From NCBI RefSeq assembly GCF_001598695.1, contig NZ_BCZK01000016.1:55051-119050 (forward strand): a stretch of 64,000 nt of DNA. Reading direction: 5' to 3'. The position numbers and the translations under genes are program-made. A model generated the notes under the pieces. It had not been told where the DNA came from. It did no database searches and saw only the letters and a list, made by a program, of their open reading frames with translations. This stretch comes from Klebsiella oxytoca NBRC 105695. GTDB taxonomy: Bacteria > Pseudomonadota > Gammaproteobacteria > Enterobacterales > Enterobacteriaceae. Position 1 is the stretch's first letter. Each line of letters opens with the position of its first letter. This document shows, in pieces, positions 59,900 to 64,000 of this stretch.

Positions 59900-60724
59900 A
59901 TGGAACAGAAAAAAATTACCCAAGGCGACCTGGTGAGCATGTTTCTGCGATCCAACCTGCAGCAGGCGTCATTCAACTTCGAGCGTATCCACGGGCTTGG
60001 TTTCTGCTACGACATGATCCCGGCCATCAAGCGCCTCTACCCGCTGAAGGAGGATCAGGTTGCCGCGCTGAAGCGCCATCTGGTGTTCTTCAATACCACT
60101 CCGGCAGTCTGCGGGCCGGTTATTGGCGTGACCGTCGCGATGGAGGAAGCGCGGGCCAACGGCGCCGCTATTGACGATGGCGCCATCAACGGGATCAAAG
60201 TCGGCCTGATGGGGCCGCTGGCAGGCGTGGGCGACCCGCTGGTATGGGGCACGCTGCGGCCAATTACCGCCGCCCTCGGCGCCTCGCTGGCGCTCTCCGG
60301 AAATATTCTTGGTCCGCTGCTGTTCTTCTTTATTTTCAACGCGGTTCGTCTGGCGATGAAGTGGTACGGACTGCAGCTTGGCTTCCGTAAAGGGGTCAAT
60401 ATCGTCAGCGATATGGGCGGTAACCTGCTGCAAAAACTGACCGAAGGCGCCTCCATTCTAGGCCTGTTTGTGATGGGCGTGCTGGTCACCAAGTGGACCA
60501 CCATCAACGTCCCGCTGGTGGTCTCGCAAACGCCGGGCGCCAACGGCTCAACCGTCACCATGACCGTACAAAACATCCTCGATCAGCTTTGCCCCGGCCT
60601 GCTGGCTCTGGGCCTGACGCTGCTGATGGTGCGCCTGCTCAATAAGAAAGTGAACCCGGTCTGGCTGATTTTCGCCCTCTTCGGTTTGGGGATTATCGGT
60701 AACGCACTGGGCTTCCTGTCCTGA
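59900..60724 (+). CDS. sorM: PTS EIID component, mannose family, sorbose-specific
   Basis: 274 residues from MEQKKITQGDLVSMFLRSNL, with GGAG 6 nt upstream; an ATG at 59888 overlaps the sorA stop and gives four more residues. EIID-Man features: QQASFNFERIHGLGFCYDMI, FFNTTPAVCGPVIGVTVAME, GPLAGVGDPLVWGTLRPI, and a C-terminal membrane segment. Second membrane subunit of the sorbose permease. Confidence 0.95.
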   Translation: MEQKKITQGDLVSMFLRSNLQQASFNFERIHGLGFCYDMIPAIKRLYPLKEDQVAALKRHLVFFNTTPAVCGPVIGVTVAMEEARANGAAIDDGAINGIKVGLMGPLAGVGDPLVWGTLRPITAALGASLALSGNILGPLLFFFIFNAVRLAMKWYGLQLGFRKGVNIVSDMGGNLLQKLTEGASILGLFVMGVLVTKWTTINVPLVVSQTPGANGSTVTMTVQNILDQLCPGLLALGLTLLMVRLLNKKVNPVWLIFALFGLGIIGNALGFLS

Positions 60725-60900
60725 TTATTCCGCCCGGCGATGCCGGGTCTACTTCAACAAGTTAACCCCAAAGATGGCGCAGTACGGCGAGGCGGCAACT
60801 GAATTTATCCCTGGGAGCGTGGATTCACTGCGTGATCCGGGGACATGAAGGAAGCCAATACAGCCGTAATGCGAAAGATGAAGGGGGTGAGGTGGTAAAC

Positions 60901-62133
60901 ATGCAAACAACAACAGCCCTGCGCCTGTACGGCAAACGCGATCTGCGCCTGGAAACCTTTGCACTTCCGGCGATGCAGGATGATGAAATTCTCGCCCGGG
61001 TGGTCACCGACAGCCTGTGCCTCTCTTCGTGGAAAGAGGCGAACCAGGGCGAGGACCACAAAAAGGTGCCTGATGATGTGGCGACTAACCCGATCATCAT
61101 CGGCCATGAGTTCTGCGGAGAGATCATCGCCGTCGGCAAAAAATGGCAGCATAAGTTTCACGCTGGCCAGCGCTATGTGATTCAGGCCAATCTGCAGCTA
61201 CCGGATCGCCCGGACTGCCCCGGTTATTCCTTCCCGTGGATCGGCGGCGAAGCCACCCACGTGGTGATCCCTGACGAGGTGATGGCGCAGGATTGCCTGC
61301 TCACCTGGGAAGGCGATACCTGGTTTGAAGGTTCGCTGGTGGAGCCGCTTTCCTGCGTAATCGGCGCGTTCAACGCCAACTATCATCTGCAGGAAGGCAG
61401 CTATAACCATGTGATGGGCATTCGCCCGCAGGGGCGCACCCTGATCCTCGGCGGCACCGGCCCGATGGGTCTGCTGGCTATCGACTACGCGCTGCATGGC
61501 CCGATCAACCCGGCGCTGCTGGTGGTCACCGACACCAATAAGCCAAAACTCAGCTATGCGCGCCAGCACTATCCCTCCGAGCCGCAAACGCTGATTCACT
61601 ATCTGGATGGGCACGACGCCAGCCGCGAAACGTTGATGGCGCTCTCCGGCGGCCACGGTTTTGACGATATTTTTGTCTTCGTCCCTAACGAACAGCTCAT
61701 CACTCTGGCATCCTCGCTGCTGGCCCCGGACGGCTGCCTGAACTTTTTTGCCGGCCCGCAGGATAAGCAGTTCAGCGCGCCGATCAATTTTTACGATGTG
61801 CATTACGCCTTCACTCACTACGTCGGCACCTCCGGCGGCAATACCGACGATATGCGCGCCGCCGTAGCGCTGATGCAGGCAAAAAAAGTCCAGACTGCAA
61901 AAGTGGTGACCCATATTCTGGGGCTGAATGCGGCGGGCGAGACCACCCTGGATTTACCGGCGGTGGGCGGCGGTAAGAAGCTGGTTTATACCGGGAAAAA
62001 CTTCCCGCTGACGCCGCTGGGAGACATTCGCGACCCGCAGCTGGCGGCGATTATGGAACGTCACCACGGTATCTGGTCAAAAGAGGCGGAAGAGTATCTG
62101 CTGGCCCACGCGGAGGATATTGCTCATGATTAA
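60901..62133 (+). CDS. sorE: L-sorbose-1-phosphate reductase SorE
   Basis: 410 residues from MQTTTALRLYGKRDLRLETF, preceded by GGTGAGGTGGTAAAC; the frame continues upstream to 60832 without support. Medium-chain zinc-type dehydrogenase: NPIIIGHEFCGEIIAVGKKW, LILGGTGPMGLLAIDYALHG (nucleotide loop) and FDDIFVFVPNEQLI. Reduces sorbose-1-phosphate to glucitol-6-phosphate with NAD(P)H; SorD then makes fructose-6-phosphate. Its last 8 bp overlap the next gene. Confidence 0.95.
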   Translation: MQTTTALRLYGKRDLRLETFALPAMQDDEILARVVTDSLCLSSWKEANQGEDHKKVPDDVATNPIIIGHEFCGEIIAVGKKWQHKFHAGQRYVIQANLQLPDRPDCPGYSFPWIGGEATHVVIPDEVMAQDCLLTWEGDTWFEGSLVEPLSCVIGAFNANYHLQEGSYNHVMGIRPQGRTLILGGTGPMGLLAIDYALHGPINPALLVVTDTNKPKLSYARQHYPSEPQTLIHYLDGHDASRETLMALSGGHGFDDIFVFVPNEQLITLASSLLAPDGCLNFFAGPQDKQFSAPINFYDVHYAFTHYVGTSGGNTDDMRAAVALMQAKKVQTAKVVTHILGLNAAGETTLDLPAVGGGKKLVYTGKNFPLTPLGDIRDPQLAAIMERHHGIWSKEAEEYLLAHAEDIAHD

Positions 62134-62935
62134 TCGCGATACGCAGCTATGCATGTCGCTGGCCGGTCGCCCGGGCAACTTCGGTACCCGCTTTCATAAC
62201 TATCTGTATGAAAAACTCGGGCTGAATTATATCTATAAAGCCTTTACTACCCAGGATATTGCCGCAGCGGTGAAGGGCGTCCGCGCATTGGGCATCCGCG
62301 GCTGCGCGGTCTCAATGCCGTTTAAAGAGAGCTGCATAGCGTATCTTGACGCGCTTGCCCCTTCGGCAAAGGCGATTGATTCGGTCAACACCATCGTCAA
62401 CGACGACGGCAGGCTAACCGGGTTGAATACCGACTACATCGCGGTGAAAAGCCTGATTGACAGCCATCAGCTCGACTCCTCTGCCAAAGTGATGATCCAG
62501 GGCAGCGGCGGGATGGGCAAAGCGGTCATCGCCGCCTTTCGCGATGCCGGTTTCCGCGATGTGATTATCGCCGCCCGCCATCGCGATCGTGGACTGGTGC
62601 TGGCAAAGCAGTACGGTTTTCAATGGCAGCCAAAGCCGGAAGGGATCGCGGCGGATATTCTGGTTAACGTCACGCCGCTCGGCATGGCGGGCGGTGCGGA
62701 AAGCGAAACCCTGGCCTTTAGCCCGACGATGGTGGAACGGGCCGACGTGGTATTTGACGTGGTCGCTCTGCCGCCGGAAACCCCGCTCATCAAACTGGCG
62801 AAGAAGCGGGACAAACACGTTATCAGCGGCGCGGAGGTGATTGCCCTGCAGGCGGTGGAGCAGTTTGCGCTCTACACCGGCGTGCGTCCGGACGCGGCGC
62901 TGGTCGCTGAAGCCGCGGCCTTTGCCAGAGGATAA
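62126..62935 (+). CDS. Shikimate-dehydrogenase-like (AroE/YdiB superfamily) protein of the sor operon
   Basis: 269 residues from MINRDTQLCMSLAGRPGNFG. Substrate-domain Lys and Asp are kept in SMPFKESCIA and LNTDYIAVKSL, matching the catalytic pair of AroE. The NAD(P) loop is IQGSGGMGKAVIAAF. The N-terminal SxS shikimate-carboxylate motif is replaced by AGRPGNFGTRFHN, so shikimate is probably not the substrate. It overlaps sorE by 8 bp, so it belongs to the sor transcript. Often annotated as shikimate 5-dehydrogenase; a role in sorbose or polyol breakdown is inference. Confidence 0.85.
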   Translation: MINRDTQLCMSLAGRPGNFGTRFHNYLYEKLGLNYIYKAFTTQDIAAAVKGVRALGIRGCAVSMPFKESCIAYLDALAPSAKAIDSVNTIVNDDGRLTGLNTDYIAVKSLIDSHQLDSSAKVMIQGSGGMGKAVIAAFRDAGFRDVIIAARHRDRGLVLAKQYGFQWQPKPEGIAADILVNVTPLGMAGGAESETLAFSPTMVERADVVFDVVALPPETPLIKLAKKRDKHVISGAEVIALQAVEQFALYTGVRPDAALVAEAAAFARG

Positions 62936-63241
62936 GGGCAAACGAAGAGCGCCAGGGAGGGCGCTCTAATAACCATTGATCGGAAAGTCGATTGCAGCGC
63001 GCAGCGCAGCCCTTCCCTTGCCTGTGAATCATCACGTGAAACTAAGCGGTTCCCGCTAACCTGTCACGCCCGGTAGAGTCACTCTGCGAGGTACTTTCCA
63101 GATTAATTCGGAGAATCCCTGCGCCAAAAATCGCCGCTCCGCTTTGCTCAGCGCGTCTCAGCGTGAGCCACGTCAGCAAGCGGTGAGATATCCTGTGATA
63201 ACATCCCAGCCCGAATAATCATCTGGTCAAATGGAGAAATT
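62936..63241. other. 306-bp gap between the sor operon and pepE
   Basis: Begins with a probable operon terminator, stem AGAGCGCC / GGCGCTCT (62946-62953 and 62960-62967) with a 6-nt loop, but without a T-run. The rest should hold the pepE promoter. I see no gene, repeat or clear operator in it. Confidence 0.5.
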
Positions 63242-63931
63242 ATGGAACTGCTGCTATTGAGTAACTCAACGCTGCCGGGCAAAGCCTGGCTGGAACATGC
63301 GCTGCCGACCATTGCCGGGCAGCTAAATGGCCGCCGTTCCGCGGTATTCATCCCTTTTGCCGGGGTGACGCAAACCTGGGATGATTACACCGCGAAAACC
63401 GCCGCCGTCTTCAGCCCAATGGGCGTTACGGTTACCGGTATTCACAGCGTCGCGGACCCGGTTTCGGCGATTGAGAACGCGGAGATAGTTATCGTCGGCG
63501 GCGGCAATACCTTTCAGCTGCTGAAAGAGTGTCGCGACCGCGGCCTGCTGGCGCCGATTGTGGATGTAATGAAGCGCGGGGCGCTGTATATCGGCTGGAG
63601 CGCGGGCGCTAACCTTGCCTGCCCAACAATTCGCACCACCAATGATATGCCGATTGTCGACCCTAACGGTTTTTCTGCGCTGGGGCTGTTTCCGCTGCAA
63701 ATTAACCCCCACTTCACCAACGCGCTGCCGGAAGGCCACAAAGGGGAAACTCGCGAACAGCGGATTCGCGAGCTGCTGGTGGTTGCGCCAGAGTTGACGA
63801 TTATCGGCCTGCCGGAAGGCAACTGGATACAGGTGACGCAGGGCCACGCCACTCTCGGCGGCCCGAATCCGACGCTGGTTTTCAGAGCCGGAGTGGAAGC
63901 GGTAACCCTGAACGCAGGCCATCGTTTCTGA
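63242..63931 (+). CDS. pepE: Peptidase E (alpha-aspartyl dipeptidase)
   Basis: 229 residues, family S51. Catalytic Ser in [20 protein letters not shown] (about 120), with Asp135 and His157 in [20 protein letters not shown]. Cytoplasmic enzyme that cleaves dipeptides with N-terminal aspartate. The ATG follows AAATGGAGAAATT. In E. coli it lies next to rluF; here the sor operon separates the two, so the operon looks inserted at that point. Confidence 0.98.
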   Translation: MELLLLSNSTLPGKAWLEHALPTIAGQLNGRRSAVFIPFAGVTQTWDDYTAKTAAVFSPMGVTVTGIHSVADPVSAIENAEIVIVGGGNTFQLLKECRDRGLLAPIVDVMKRGALYIGWSAGANLACPTIRTTNDMPIVDPNGFSALGLFPLQINPHFTNALPEGHKGETREQRIRELLVVAPELTIIGLPEGNWIQVTQGHATLGGPNPTLVFRAGVEAVTLNAGHRF

Positions 63932-64000
63932 CCCCCCGCCCTTGTCCCGGAGGCGGCGCTGCGCATCTGTCCGGGCTACCAGCCCGCAGACAACGCTGAA
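63932..64000. repeat. REP-type palindromes downstream of pepE
   Basis: TTGTCCCGGAGGCGGCGCTG then CGCATCTGTCCGGGCTACCA, the Klebsiella REP unit pair, running to the edge of the window. Confidence 0.78.

Overview
The window is a chromosomal segment of a member of the Enterobacteriaceae, most likely Klebsiella or a close relative such as Raoultella. The backbone runs in the same order as the E. coli K-12 ssb-to-pepE region, on the opposite strand: ssb/uvrA, yjbR-yjbQ, aphA, tyrB, alr, dnaB, qor, pspG, dusA, zur, yjbJ, dinF-lexA, dgkA, plsB, ubiA-ubiC, malM-lamB-malK, malEFG, xylE, psiE, pgi, lysC, yjbD, rluF and pepE. A complete L-sorbose operon (sorCDFBAME) between rluF and pepE, many ERIC elements and REP-type palindromes fit Klebsiella. 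No rRNA, tRNA, insertion sequence, prophage, plasmid origin or CRISPR array was seen. The genus call is inference from gene content.

Layout. 1-7.3 kb is accessory: the 5' part of a BamA paralogue, a MarA/RamA-size AraC regulator, an orphan FepA-type siderophore receptor with a far-upstream Fur box, and an MltF-like lytic transglycosylase ending in an 11-copy Pro-Ala-Thr repeat. 7.4-31 kb is mostly core: DNA replication and repair with SOS boxes at ssb/uvrA and lexA, amino-acid and cell-wall enzymes, phage-shock pspG with a sigma-54 promoter, zinc regulation, phospholipid and ubiquinone synthesis. Small accessory genes of unknown function sit in it at 11.1-11.9, 15.0-15.7 and 21.3-21.8 kb. 29.7-37.5 kb is the maltose regulon around a divergent malK/malE control region. 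An ERIC element sits between malE and malF and another palindromic repeat between malF and malG. 38-44.5 kb holds xylE, psiE, an operon of a UPF0597 cysteine/serine-degrading enzyme with AzlC, AzlD and RidA, and two acyltransferases. 44.5-48.3 kb is pgi and lysC, with a lysine riboswitch ahead of lysC.

The most interesting system is at 49.4-53.3 kb. RtcR, a CARF/sigma-54 activator of RNA-repair operons, is divergent from a two-gene operon for a slipin (SPFH protein) and a pol-beta-type nucleotidyltransferase. The operon has a good -24/-12 promoter. The roughly 280-nt leader before the slipin gene contains a tRNA-like RNA, with a D-arm-like hairpin carrying GG in its loop and a T-arm with loop UUCGAUU. 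It resembles the Y-RNA-like (Yrl) tRNA mimics of Ro60/RtcB operons, but no RtcB, RtcA or Ro60 gene is present here.

53.4-64 kb carries panS, yjbD, rluF, the sor operon (with four or five copies of a 12-bp palindrome that may be the SorC operator, an ERIC between sorB and sorA, and an AroE-like gene overlapping sorE), then pepE.
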